Source: Pseudorasbora parva (taxonomy: Eukaryota; Chordata; Actinopteri; Cypriniformes; Gobionidae). Taken from it: 64,000 nt of DNA. Where the stretch lies: NCBI RefSeq assembly GCF_024679245.1, contig NC_090185.1, positions 30,368,670 to 30,432,669 of the forward strand, written 5' to 3'. Both the position numbers and the translations under genes were made by a program. Shown here piece by piece: positions 22,997-33,402 of the stretch; position 1 is the stretch's first letter; the number at the start of each line of letters is the position of its first letter. A model generated the notes under the pieces. That model worked only from the letters and a program-made list of their open reading frames with translations. It was not told the origin of the DNA and did not search any database.

Positions 22997-23368
22997 TGTC
23001 ACATGCCTGTCCTGTCTTGTGTGCACATGTGGGTTTTGTCAGTATGGCCTTTGTGCTTCTGTCATTGTCTGATCCCTCCCCCTTGTTATCTGATTATTGG
23101 TTAAATAACCCCACCTGTTCCCTCTTGATTTCTTCCCCTTATAAGCTCCTTGTGTTTGTCAGTCTGTGTTGGATCCTTGTGTAATGTCTGCGTCTCCCGT
23201 TCTCCCTGTGATTCTGTTGGTTTGTTTAAGTTTATATTTTATTATTCTATTGTGTGTTTTTCCCCCTCGTGGGTTTTGTTTTGAGTTTATGTTTTATTTG
23301 TTATAAATAAATATATCCTTTTCTGCACTTGAGTCCTCGCACCCTTTTCCATTGTATGTGACGTGACA
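22997..23368 (+). repeat. 5' LTR
   Basis: Holds a TATA-like TTATAAG at 23139-23145, which would place the transcript start near 23168, and AATAAA at 23306-23311. So U3, R and U5 can all be placed. Confidence 0.93.
23139..23178 (+). promoter_or_regulatory. LTR TATA box and predicted transcript start
   Basis: TTATAAG at 23139-23145 is about 30 bp upstream of GTTGGATCCTT (23168-23178). That 11-mer is perfectly complementary to the primer site at 23370-23380. The start site is predicted from TATA spacing, not shown. Confidence 0.65.
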
Positions 23369-23369
23369 G

Positions 23370-23380
23370 AAGGATCCAAC
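23370..23380 (+). promoter_or_regulatory. Candidate self-primed primer binding site
   Basis: AAGGATCCAAC lies 1 nt inside the 5' LTR edge and is the exact reverse complement of 23168-23178, the predicted first 11 nt of the transcript. Tf1 of fission yeast, and by inference vertebrate sushi elements, prime cDNA synthesis by folding the RNA 5' end back onto such a site instead of using a tRNA. No TGG-type tRNA complement is seen here. Confidence 0.68.
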
Positions 23381-23386
23381 CCTACT

Positions 23387-24979
23387 ATGAGGACTCAGCA
23401 GAGAAGTTCTCCCTCGGTGCCAGTTCCGGGGGTCCCGAGTCCGGGAATCCCGAGTCCAGACATGGCCTGGAGGGCCGTAATGGGAGGGTTTGTGGTGGCA
23501 GTCCTGTATGCTTGGGAGAAGCACAGGGTGTCATCCACCACTCCGGTGGTCCCAGTTCCGGTGGATCGTGTTCCGGTGGTCCCTGTGCCGGTGGACTCCG
23601 TTCCGGTGGTCCCTGTGCCGGTGGACTCCGTTCCGGTGGTCCCGAGTCCGGAAACGGCCTGGAGGGCTGTGATGGGATGCTTTGTGGTGGCAGTCCTGCA
23701 TGCGTGGAAGGAGCACAGGGCTTTATCCGAAGCCCCGGAGGCAGTTCCGGTGGTCTCAGTTCCGGTGGATCGTGTGCCGGTGGTCCCAGTTCCGGCGGCT
23801 CGTGTTCCGGTGGTCCCTGTGCCGGTGGATCGTGTTCCGGTGGTCCCTGTGCCGGTGGATCGTGTTCCGGTGGTCCCAGTTCCGGCAGATCATGTTTCGG
23901 TGGTCCCAATGCCAGCAGATCGTATTCCGGTGGTCCCAGTGCCGGTGGATACTGCTGGACTGGAGAAGTTTCCCCAACGCCCTGCCTGCGGCGCTGAGGC
24001 GTCCTGCTCTCCGTGCGCCGCTGAGGCGTCCTGCTCTCCGTGCGCCGCTGAGGCGTCCTGCTCTCCGTGCGCCGCTGAGGCGTCCTGCTCTCCGTGCGCC
24101 GCTGAGGCGTCCTGCTCTCCGTGCGCCCCTGAGGCGTCCAGCTCTCCGTGCGCCGCCGAGGCGTCCAGCTCTCCGTGCGCCGCCGAGGCGTCCAGCTCTC
24201 CGTGCGCCGCCGAGGCGTCCAGCTCTCCGTGCGCCGCCGAGGCGTCCAGCTCTCCGTGCGCCGCCGAGGCGTCCAGCTCTCCGTGCGCCGCCGAGGCGTC
24301 CAGCTCTCCGTGCGCCGCCGAGGCGTCCAGCTCTCCGTGCGCCGCCGAGGCGTCCAGCTCTCCGTGCGCCGCCGAGGCGTCCTGCTCTCCGTGCGCCGCC
24401 GAGGCGTCCTGCTCTCCGTGCGCCGCCGAGGCGTCCTGCTCTCCGTGCGCCGCCGAGGCGTCCAGCTCTCCGTGCGCCGCCGAGGCGTCCAGCTCTCCGT
24501 GCGCCGCCGAGGCGTCCTGCTCTCCGTGCGCCGCCGAGGCGTCCTGCTCTCCGTGCGCCGCTGAGGCGTCCTGCTCTCACCGCTCCTCCCTGGCGCCCCC
24601 TGCACTCACCGCGCCACCCAGGAGTCCTGCTCTCACCGCGCCGCCCTGGCCGCCTGAACTCTGCGGGCTGTCCTGGCCATTCGAACTTTGTGTGCCACCA
24701 TGGCCTCCTGAACTTTTTGTTTTCCCTATTCCCTCCTTGTTGACCCTTCCCTTGTTTGTTCCTTCCTTCTCTGTTTCCCCTGTTCCTCCTGTCCCGCCCT
24801 GGTCTGTCCCTCCCGTCCCAACCTTCCCACCCTGGTCAGTCCCTCCCGTGCCCCCCTGGTCAGTCCCTCCCGTCCCGGCCTGGTCAGTCCCGCCCTGGTC
24901 TGTCCCGCCCGTCCCGCCCTGGTCTGTCCCTCCCGTCCCTAGTGGAGCGTCTGGTAGCCGCTCCTTAAGGAGGGGGTAA
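23387..24979 (+). CDS. Repetitive ORF filling the non-autonomous LTR element
   Basis: 530 codons from ATG 23387 to TAA 24977-24979, the stop touching the 3' LTR. Order: a Ser/Pro-rich start; a module with a hydrophobic stretch (AVMGGFVVAVLYAW) that could be a membrane helix, present twice about 192 bp apart (about 23460-23530 and 23650-23725); blocks of PVVPVPVDRV decapeptides encoded by 30-bp repeats (to about 23965); about 22 copies of AEASCSPCA or AEASSSPCA encoded by 27-bp repeats (23994-24576); then a Pro/Trp-rich tail with PPWSVPPVP repeats. No gag zinc knuckle or enzyme motif is present. All repeats are multiples of three, so the frame survives expansion, but other frames are open as well; the CDS call is supported by the start just past the primer site and the stop at the LTR. 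Whether it is translated is unknown. Confidence 0.55.
   Translation: MRTQQRSSPSVPVPGVPSPGIPSPDMAWRAVMGGFVVAVLYAWEKHRVSSTTPVVPVPVDRVPVVPVPVDSVPVVPVPVDSVPVVPSPETAWRAVMGCFVVAVLHAWKEHRALSEAPEAVPVVSVPVDRVPVVPVPAARVPVVPVPVDRVPVVPVPVDRVPVVPVPADHVSVVPMPADRIPVVPVPVDTAGLEKFPQRPACGAEASCSPCAAEASCSPCAAEASCSPCAAEASCSPCAAEASCSPCAPEASSSPCAAEASSSPCAAEASSSPCAAEASSSPCAAEASSSPCAAEASSSPCAAEASSSPCAAEASSSPCAAEASSSPCAAEASCSPCAAEASCSPCAAEASCSPCAAEASSSPCAAEASSSPCAAEASCSPCAAEASCSPCAAEASCSHRSSLAPPALTAPPRSPALTAPPWPPELCGLSWPFELCVPPWPPELFVFPIPSLLTLPLFVPSFSVSPVPPVPPWSVPPVPTFPPWSVPPVPPWSVPPVPAWSVPPWSVPPVPPWSVPPVPSGASGSRSLRRG
23994..24576. repeat. 27-bp coding minisatellite, about 22 units
   Basis: Unit GCCGCTGAGGCGTCC followed by TGCTCTCCGTGC. 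Variants differ mainly by GCT/GCC and by TGC/AGC, which switches Cys and Ser at one position. Units of one type are clustered, indicating local expansion. Confidence 0.95.
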
Positions 24980-25351
24980 TGTCACATGCCTGTCCTGTCT
25001 TGTGTGCACATGTGGGTTTTGTCAGTATGGCCTTTGTGCTTCTGTCATTGTCTGATCCCTCCCCCTTGTTATCTGATTATTGGTTAATTTGCCCCACCTG
25101 TTCCCTCTTGATTTCTTCCCCTTATAAGCTCCTTGTGTTTGTCAGTCTGTGTTGGATCCTTGTGTAATGTCTGCGTCTCCCGTTCTCCCTGTGATTCTGT
25201 TGGTTTGTTTAAGTTTATATTTTATTATTCTATTGTGTGTTTTTCCCCCTCGTGGGTTTTGTTTTGAGTTTATGTTTTATTTGTTATAAATAAATATATC
25301 CTTTTCTGCACTTGAGTCCTCGCACCCTTTTCCATTGTATGTGACGTGACA
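24980..25351 (+). repeat. 3' LTR
   Basis: 372 bp, three substitutions from the 5' LTR. The 11-nt self-complement copy is at 25151-25161. Confidence 0.93.
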
Positions 25352-25643
25352 GATACAGTATTGTTCAAAATAATAGCAGTACAATGTGACTAACCAGAAT
25401 AATCAAGGTTTTTAGTATATTTTTTATTGCTACGTGGCAAACAAGTTACCAGTAGGTTCAGTAGATTGTCCGAAAACAAACAAGACCCAGCATTCAGGCT
25501 CTTAAGGCTGTGCAATTGGGCAATTAGTTGAAAAGGGTGTGTTCAAAAAAATAGCAGTGTCTACCTTTGACTGTACAAACTCAAAACTATTTTGTACAAA
25601 CATTTTTTTTTCCTGGGATTTAGCAATCCTGTGAATCACTAAA

Positions 25644-26710
25644 CTAATATTTAGTTGTATGACCACAGTTTTTTAAAACTGCTTGACATCTGTGTGGCAT
25701 GGAGTCAACCAACTTGTGGCACCTCTCAGCTGTTATTCCACTCCATGATTCTTTAACAACATTCCACAATTCATTCACATTTCTTGGTTTTGCTTCAGAA
25801 ACAGCATTTTTGATATAATAATAATAATAATACATTTTATTTATAATGCACTTTATATTAAACAAAATCTCAAAGTGCTAAAAAAAAACCCCACAAGTTC
25901 TCAATTGGATTAAGGTCTGGAGATTGGGCTGGCCACTCCATAACATTAATTTTGTTGGTTTGGAACCAAGACTTTGCCCGTTTACTAGTGTGTTTTGGGT
26001 CATTGTCTTGTTGAAACAACCATTTCAAGGGCATGTCCTCTTCAGCATAGGGCAACATGACCTCTTCAAGTATTTTAACATATGCAAACTGATCCATGAT
26101 CCCTGGTATGCGATAAATAGGCCCAACACCATAGTAGGAGAAACATGCCCATATCATGATGCTTGCACCTCCATGCTTCACTGTCTTCACTGTGTACTGT
26201 GGCTTGAATTCAGAGTTTGGGGGTCGTCTCACAAACTGCCTGTGGCCCTTGGACCCAAAAAGAACAATTTTACTCTCATCAGTCCACAAAATGTTCCTCC
26301 ATTTCTCTTTAGGCCAGTTGATGTGTTCTTTGGCAAATTGTAACCTCTTCTGCACATGCCTTTTTTTTAACAGAGGGACTTTGCGGGGGATTCTTGAAAA
26401 TAGATTAGCTTCACACAGACGTCTTCTAACTGTCACAGTACTTACAGGTAACTCCAGACTGTCTTTGATCATCCTGGAGGTGATCATTGGCTGAGCCTTT
26501 GCCATTCTGGTTATTCTTCTATCCATTTTGATGGTTGTCTTCCGTTTTCTTCCACGTCTCTCTGGTTTTGCTCTCCATTTTAAGGCATTGGAGATCATTT
26601 TAGCTGAACAGCCTATCATTTTTTTGCACCTCTTTATAGGTTTTCCCCTCTCTAATCAACTTTTTAATCAAAGTACGCTGTTCTTCTGAACAATGTCTTG
26701 AACGACCCAT
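25644..26710 (-). pseudogene. Tc1-like DD34E transposase, two lesions
   Basis: ATG at 26710-26708. The N-terminal helix-turn-helix region is interrupted after about 30 codons by a one-base change in a T7 run (plus strand 26619-26625). The long downstream frame (to 25870) keeps the basic linker ([10 protein letters not shown]) and the DDE triad: Asp in WTDESK, Asp in [10 protein letters not shown] and Glu in NPIENLW, with 34 residues between the last two. At about 25812-25888 a roughly 75-bp insert breaks the C-terminus; it begins with ATA repeats and resembles a retroposon tail. The last part resumes at 25865-25644 (ELWNVVKESW...HTTKY). It would cut and paste the element at TA sites; this copy cannot without both defects absent. 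Confidence 0.88.
25812..25888. repeat. Short insert in the transposase, retroposon-tail-like
   Basis: (ATA)n followed by CATTTTATTTATAATGCACT and an A-rich end; absent from the Tc1 family pattern on both sides. Probably a truncated SINE/LINE 3' end. Confidence 0.6.
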
Positions 26711-27050
26711 TTTCCTCAGCTTTCAAATGCATGTTCAACAAGTGTTGGCTTCATCCTTAAATAGGGGCCACCTGATTCACACCTGTTTCTTCACAAAATT
26801 GATGACCTCAGTGATTGAATGCCACACTGCTATTTTTTTGAACACACCCCTTTCAACTAATTCAACTAATTGCCCAATTGCACAGCCTTAAGAGCGTGCA
26901 TATCATGAATGCTGGGTCTTGTTTGTTTTCTGAGAATCTACTGAACCTACTGGTAACTTGTTTGCCACGTAGCAATAAAAAAATATATGAAAAACCTTGA
27001 TTATTCTGGTTAGTCACATTGTACTGCTATTATTTTGAACAATACTGTAA

Positions 27051-28775
27051 ATCATTGTTTGATTGATAAAGACATTTTGCGAGCCCTGAGGGCGAATCAA
27101 AGCCAAAGCACATTATAATATGCTAAACTGTTATCCAATCATAGCAGTGGGCGTTCACTTTAATGCGACACACCCATAAAAACTGAGCGTTCCAGGAGCT
27201 AGGCTCAAAACCAGGGTAGAAAATGGCCTCTTACATATTCATTATGATGTTTTTGAATATTAAAAAAATGCAAACGTCATAAGTTGACCTCAGATAACAG
27301 TATATATATGTTTTATCGTTGCTTTTATTGTTAGGTTTAGTAACTTGCTATCTTGTGACATTTGGAATTCATTTTCTACTCAAAAAACAATCCATCGAAT
27401 GTTATCGTCATTGTGTATTGGGTAATAAGTATTGATGTATATGTGTTTAGTTGCGTATTCACTACTATAACGTAGATATTTTGTCTACAAGATGTTTCTA
27501 AGTAAAGCATACACTTTAAAGGTGTGGTTTAATTCAGTGTTATATTGTTTGAGTTCTAGGTAGAACTTACTCAAGCTTTTACTGGCCAATTTAAAGTTTA
27601 TTTTATTTGTTCATTTTACTGAACTTAGTTCAGTAGAGTTTACTTTATTCTATTTTACTTGTAAAATTAAGTAAATTGTACTTGCTTCTTTTTTTCAGTG
27701 TACAAATGCATATGCAATAAGGTCAGCCGCAAAAATAACCGTCCATTCCTTTTCAGCGCTAGTTGTTCACTGCTTGTCTTTAGTAAATCCTGACAGTAGT
27801 TTAACGCCAAAAGAGGGTTTGCGCTGGCGCAAACTCTTAGTAAATCTGGCCCCATGTATTCCAACAAGTTGTCCAGGGTCTTAGGACAAAACATTTGAAC
27901 AAACATACTTCACAATGGGGATTAGGTACTTTTCTACATGGCTATTTTTCTGGTGGTGTTTTTCCAAAAAGCTTTATTTTGGTTTCATCTGACCATAAAA
28001 CCCATTTTCACTGAAAGTTGTACCGAATATGAAAGTCTTTTTGACAGTATATTATGTAAATCGTTATTCTAAAATTGCACAAATGAACCCATGACTCGTT
28101 TCCAGATTTTCTGTAGGACTAAAACCTGTATTAAAAAAATGAAGCAGCTTTGGAAGATGCAGAACTTTGTTCAGTCATCATCATACTAGAGAAAGGTTTT
28201 ACTTTCACAAAACCACCCAGTGTGAAATTGCTGTTTGGAATCCGTCTCTTCTGTGATCGAAGACCTGTCCGAGTGCAGACCTGACGGCGCAGAAACGATC
28301 ATTTACAGGTCAAATAAATCAAAGAGGCATTCACATGTTCTGAAATTCTATAAAGGTTCCCTTCCAGACGTCCACAGCAAACATTAACGTGCCGGCGACA
28401 GGCCCCGTTTTTGTGAAAATGAGCCTAACTGCTCTCACAACATCCTTGTTTATTCTCCGTCGACCTGTCCGTCCTGAGTCAGAGTAATAAAAGTCGTCAC
28501 CACAGACCATTTATGCTGAACTCATGAGCCAGTGCACGTGATGATAGACATGAAGGGTATAAAAACATTACGAGATCACTGTGTTCAATTCATAAGGCAC
28601 TGGAACGCCCTCGCTGCGGTGGATGAGGTCAGGACCGCTTGCAGGACAGGGTAAAACAGCACTTAAATCAAAGGAAACAGACCATTATCTGGCTATCAGT
28701 GGTGCACCGCAAATCTGTGGGGCTCTGCCCCCTTAAGCATTCTTTTAGACAGGCCCCGCCCCCCAGGTAGCAATA
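27051..28775. other. Repeat fragments, no gene
   Basis: 27060-27290 resembles part of the element at 36596-39362 (shared CAGTGGGCGTT motif). 27650-27855 ends in TAGTAAATCTGGCCCC, a Harbinger-type end. 27856-28140 resembles transposon debris (GGTTTCATCTGACCATAAAA). The rest, including 28141-28775, is unclassified. Confidence 0.45.
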
Positions 28776-29274
28776 TTAAAAGGATAGCTCACCCAAAAAT
28801 TACAATTATGTCACCAGTTACTCACCCTCATGTCATTACAAATCAGTATGACTTTCTTCTGCTGATCACACAGATTATATTTTTGAAATATGTTGGCACG
28901 ATTTACTATTATCACATGGACAAAACACCTCTTGTGTCTGCAAGTATTTTTGCAACACACTGATTTGTATACATTTTGCTATACTTTTTGTGGTTTTGTT
29001 GTTTATTTTATGTATTGTCTTGTTTTTAATAAAGTTTATAATTTATTCCAAACTTGTTTGACTTCATTTCTGCGTGATATAAAAAAGAAGAATTTTGTTT
29101 TTGTTTTTTGTCCATACAGAGGAAGTTAAATGATCAAAAATGTTTGGTTACCGACATTTCTCGAAAGCATCTTCACATGTTCCACAAAATAAAGAAATTC
29201 AAACAGGATTGGAACGACATGAGGGTGAGTAAATGATGATGACATTTTCATTTTTGCGTGACTTATCCCTGTAA
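28776..29274. mobile_element. TTAA-flanked MITE
   Basis: Left end TTAAAAGGATAGCTCACCC, right arm with GGAACGACATGAGGGTGAGT and a decayed ATCCCTGTAA end. Same family as 7174-12023 and 42252-42567. Non-coding; the centre holds an unrelated AT-rich stretch. Confidence 0.75.
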
Positions 29275-31747
29275 TGTCGACTCTATGCCAAAAAAAAAAA
29301 AAAACCTATGGTCAAGTTATAGCAAAGACGTAAATTTCCACATTAGCTGGAGCCATTCCAAATTGTGAAGTTAATTGACAGATTGACCAGTTAAAAAGGC
29401 ATGGCTCTGTAAAATTAATGTTTGTGCAGTAATTTGCAAAAGAAAATAAGCGTAAAAATATATACGCTTGCACGGTTCCTTTCTAGCCGTGTAAACATGC
29501 TGCAGATTTCTGTAACTGCTTCTGGAGTCATTTAAGTTTTAACTAGGCCTACATATATCACTTACAACAAAGTACTGTGGTTTTTGGTCATGTACCATTC
29601 TAAATACTAGGGTATCTGAATGCAGTAATTGCCTTTGTGAGTGCGTGCGTCAGAGCGTGTGTGTGTGTGTGTTACTGTACATATAAAGGTCATTCTACAG
29701 AATTGGTGCAAACTGTTATCCCACAACCAAAAACACATTTAAAAAGCATTTAAGCATCAAATCTTAACTAAGATTCTTCTATTATCTATTTAATCCCACA
29801 ATAATATTTAAACTATCCATAAGCTTAATACATATAAAATCATAATTTATCAGTTACTTTCAATTGGGAGGTGACTGTCCTGAACCCTAACCACTTATGA
29901 ATGGATTTATGGAATTATATGGAATATATAAACAGTGTGTGTTTTAGTCCATTGGCTGAGACTACACACCCATGTGTGCAGTCATGACTGAAACATGCTA
30001 TGATTTGTCAAAAATAAAGTATAATGAATCATCAACTAAGACATCATTATAGTGTTTGGTTCAATGTATATTCAAACTAATAATATATATATTATCAAGT
30101 ACCGTCATCACTGCCAATGTACTTTTGGTAAGTGTCCAGATATTAAAACATGCCAAATATTGTGCATAATATTACATTAAGTCACATTGTCTGTGTTCTT
30201 GGTAATGGGACGTGTAAAATCCTGCTTGTTTACAGAGGGAGAGCATTAAACCTTTTTTTATATAAATATCACCGAGCAGCACTAAACTAAACTTTGCCAA
30301 TTTTCTTGTCAGACATGCTTGAATGGCTTTTGTCAGGACCAAATTTTGGCCCGTTCCCCTCTGCTGTCATTCAACGCATAGTGCTCTGTTTGTAGCCCAA
30401 AACAGGAAAATCTTTGGAAAACTACCGGTGACACAATGTCATTTTAGAGAGGGTTCTCAATGGGCCATTATAAAGGTGAGTTGTAGCTTGCTTAGCATGA
30501 AGCCGCATGGAGAAAACATGTAAGTAATGCTTAAAATGGCTCATTTCCAAAACCTAGTGAGCTAGGGTATCTTCTAAGGCAGCAAACTAAATAAAATGTA
30601 ACCTTGTTAGTACCTTAAGCATGTGGTCTCAGACTCAACTCACAAAAGATTTACCGTTAGCATGTGGCTAAGCTAACAACACAACACTCTGATAAACATC
30701 ACACAGCTAAGCACACAAATATTCTTACTTAAAAAAAAAAAGTTCAATTATATTACAAAGTTAATTACATTCAACAATTTTTTGGTTAATATAAGAGGCT
30801 CGTGATGCTTGATGAATTTGTCTTACTGCAAGCAATACATGCAAAAGTGCATTAGAATGTGGATAAAAAAAGTAATCTTAGAAGTTAACTTGGAAAACAC
30901 CCTACTTAGGTAGTAGCTCACTAGGTTTTGTACCAGAGACTATTTATGAAAGTGTATATTTGTCTTCATATATATTTTCAGCATATTTTGAGAGACTCTA
31001 GAAGACAGTCTTAGTATCTTTATGAGGTCAAAGAATCATTATAACCAATCAGTTTATCTCCAAATGCACCCACCAGAACATAGGTTTTTGTTATTCGTGT
31101 CTGTTCCAAAACATGACACGTAGTAGAATAAATGTCACATCCTGGTAGTTTATTTCATCAAGGATTGGAAGTTTGTGAAACAGAAGACATTTTCACTCAA
31201 GAAGAAACATTTGCGGTTTCGTTTGTAGCACCTGCGAGCCCTTCAAGTCGTTAAGTTAATGATAAAAGCAGACAAGTGCAGCGGGAGTGCACGGTAATGT
31301 CAGCCGTATATGATGAAGGTGAGAAGAAATGAAAAATTTGTTGGACGATGAAGTGCTGCATCCAACCGAAGACGTACAACCAAAGCCACAACTCGCCTGG
31401 CTCGCGGTGAAAGTATGGAGGTTGTGATGAGTCTATTACCGAAATGTACTCCCCTTAGGGCCTTTATATTTGAGGTGGAGAGGCAGTTTAATGGCGGAAA
31501 GTCAGCACAGATGGCGTTACAAGAGCTGAGGGCAGCATCACTCAAGTCAGCTGACAGGAGAATTCGAGAAAGGGAGATATACAAGGACAAAGATGCAGTC
31601 ATGGGGTCAGGCTGTCGGTTCAAGGCGCTTCATAAAAGCTTAGTTATTGGATTTGAGGGTTAAACTATTAGTTGTCAGTGTCCCATGTAAAAATAACACC
31701 ATCTGTTAATATGCTTAGAAACTCACTCAAGCATTAAGAGAGTTTTT
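29275..31747. other. Non-coding, nothing classified
   Basis: Contains a poly-A run at 29290-29304 and a short GT run near 29658. The 82-codon ORF at 31415-31663 is hydrophilic and could be a fragment of something coding, but I recognise no family and its ATG context and flanks give no support. Confidence 0.4.
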
Positions 31748-31758
31748 TTTAGAGAGAG

Positions 31759-31826
<68 letters not shown>
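31748..31826. repeat. (GA)n microsatellite
   Basis: About 35 GA units with a few A-rich interruptions at the left edge. Confidence 0.97.
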
Positions 31827-31829
<3 letters not shown>

Positions 31830-31984
31830 GTTATATGAGAAATATGAAAATCATTTACTCACCCTCATATTTCAAACATGTAAACACAAAAGGAGATATT
31901 TAACAGAATGTTCACGCTGCACTGTTCATACAACGAAAGTAAATCGGAACAAATGTACTCAATACTTTTAATGGAGTATACTAC

Positions 31985-32460
31985 TTATAGGCCATAAACA
32001 AAACAAAGCTGAGTGGACCAAAGCAAAACACAGAACAATGCAAAACACAAAAGGCAAAGCAATACACAAAATGAAATAAAGCAAACCCCAAAAAGCAAAA
32101 CAAAGTCAAGCCAAGCAAAGCAAATAAAATAAAAACAAAGAACAAAACAAAATGAAGCAAAACACAAAATGAAACAAAACAAAAACCAAATCAAAGTAAA
32201 ACACAAAAAAACCCCATAGCAAAACAAAGTAAAGCAAATCAAAACACAAAAAGAAACAGCAAAACGAAGTAATGCAAAACAAAACAAAAAAATCAACGCA
32301 AAACAAAACAAAAAAAGCAAAGCACAAAGAGCAAAAAACAAAACAAAACCAAGCAAAATTAAGTAAATTGAAGGACAAAACAAAATGAAACAGCAAAATG
32401 AAGTCGAGCAAAACAAAAAGGAAACAAAGCAAAACAAAAGTTAAAAAAAGAAGAAAAAAA
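31985..32460. repeat. A-rich low-complexity tract (AAACAAAGC-type)
   Basis: Nearly 480 bp almost free of T on the plus strand, built of degenerate AAAACAAAGCAAAACA words. The long Phe/Cys-rich minus-strand ORFs are a by-product of this bias, not genes. Confidence 0.9.
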
Positions 32461-33300
32461 ACTACACCAACTATACAAAACTATACCAATAAAAAACATT
32501 TATATAACCATGGCCGTGTGAAAAGATCTAGGCCCGCAGTCCTGTAGTTTGAGACCAATTATCTAAAGTATAGACAGAATCCAGTTATACTGATACAGTG
32601 TGTGATATTCTTGGCACATCCCATGTAAATACTATCAAAGTAATTAATACAATTTGACAACTAATATATATAAACCACAAGGATGAAATGCGTACAAGCT
32701 GGAAATGATGCACAAGCCTGAAAGTTAAATCTATACTTGAGTTACTGGAGAGCACTGCCTTAACAACACACTAAAATAATTCAGTTCCTCTGATTTGTGT
32801 GCTTAGGAAATAATTCATGGCAAATATCATGGGAACATTGCCTTCATGTGATAATTACAGTATTTATGCCAGACTACCATGGTATCCATCAAGACATTTC
32901 TCTATTAAATGCCTCTTATTTGTTTGGCTAGCACATGTAGCCAGTATCTTATTTCGCTGTGGTCTGGAAGCTGTGGCGGCGTGGGGTTATTTTGACTGGA
33001 GCCTCTTGTTCGTTTAAATCAAATGAATATTTGGAGGTGTTTGGTCCAGAACCCTGTGAGGTCAACAGTCTCTGAGTCACTGTCTGGTCGTTTGGTGGCT
33101 GTCTGGCCCAATGTCCCGAAATCATTTTGACCAACAGATTCATGCAGGCAGTCACATTTAAAGTGTGAAGAATTATCTTTTCTACTTTCCAGTTCTGCTC
33201 TTTTCTCCCAAGTATGTCTCTATGGTAATGTTCTAAAAACCCCTCACCTATTACCAATACTAACTTATTGTGGACTGTTTCAAAAGAGATGAACTTGGAT
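32461..33300. other. Non-coding, nothing recognised
   Basis: No feature supported. Confidence 0.45.
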
Positions 33301-33321
33301 ATTCTATAAGCTTTTAATCTA

Positions 33322-33384
33322 TATTATATTATATTATATTATATTATATTATATTATATTATATTATATTATATTATATTATAT
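33322..33384. repeat. (ATATT)n pentanucleotide microsatellite
   Basis: About 12 perfect TATAT-type pentamers. Confidence 0.96.
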
Positions 33385-33402
33385 TTAGTGCTGTCAAATC
33401 GA

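Larger units (their letters stand above)
22997..25351 (+). mobile_element. Non-autonomous, sushi/Tf1-like LTR retrotransposon
   Basis: Two 372-bp LTRs, identical except for a cluster of three substitutions (TTAAATAACC against TTAATTTGCC), flank 1.6 kb. GATAC flanks both sides (22992-22996 and 25352-25356). LTRs start TGTCAC and end GTGACA. A purine tract AAGGAGGGGG (24967-24976) precedes the 3' LTR. The interior has no gag, protease, RT, RNase H or integrase; it is filled by one repetitive ORF. It must therefore rely on another element's proteins. Three differences in 372 bp point to a recent insertion. Confidence 0.93.
25354..27050 (-). mobile_element. Nearly complete Tc1-like transposon
   Basis: TA at both ends (25354-25355, 27049-27050) and inverted repeats of about 210-225 bp starting CAGTATTGTTCAAAATAATA. 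Each repeat carries a second internal TTCAAAAAAATAGCAGT copy, the IR/DR arrangement of Tc1 elements with two transposase sites per end. The right repeat has a small extra tandem (CAACTAATTCAACTAATT). One transposase gene on the minus strand. Confidence 0.94.

Noticed and set aside
23994..24576. CRISPR-like array of 27-bp repeats
   Set aside because: Repeats are directly adjacent without spacers and lie in a coding frame of a eukaryotic LTR element.
23385..24605. 406-codon minus-strand ORF (RRTESRTP repeats) and 353-codon plus-strand ORF over the 27-bp array
   Set aside because: Both are alternative frames of the same minisatellite, opened by its multiple-of-three period; neither starts near a promoter or ends at a meaningful site.
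31415..31663. Possible coding fragment of 82 codons
   Set aside because: Hydrophilic and plausible in composition, but no family, splice sites or neighbouring exons could be recognised.
31985..32437. 150-codon Phe/Cys/Leu-rich minus-strand ORFs resembling membrane proteins
   Set aside because: Produced by the A-rich low-complexity tract; no start context and no conservation pattern.
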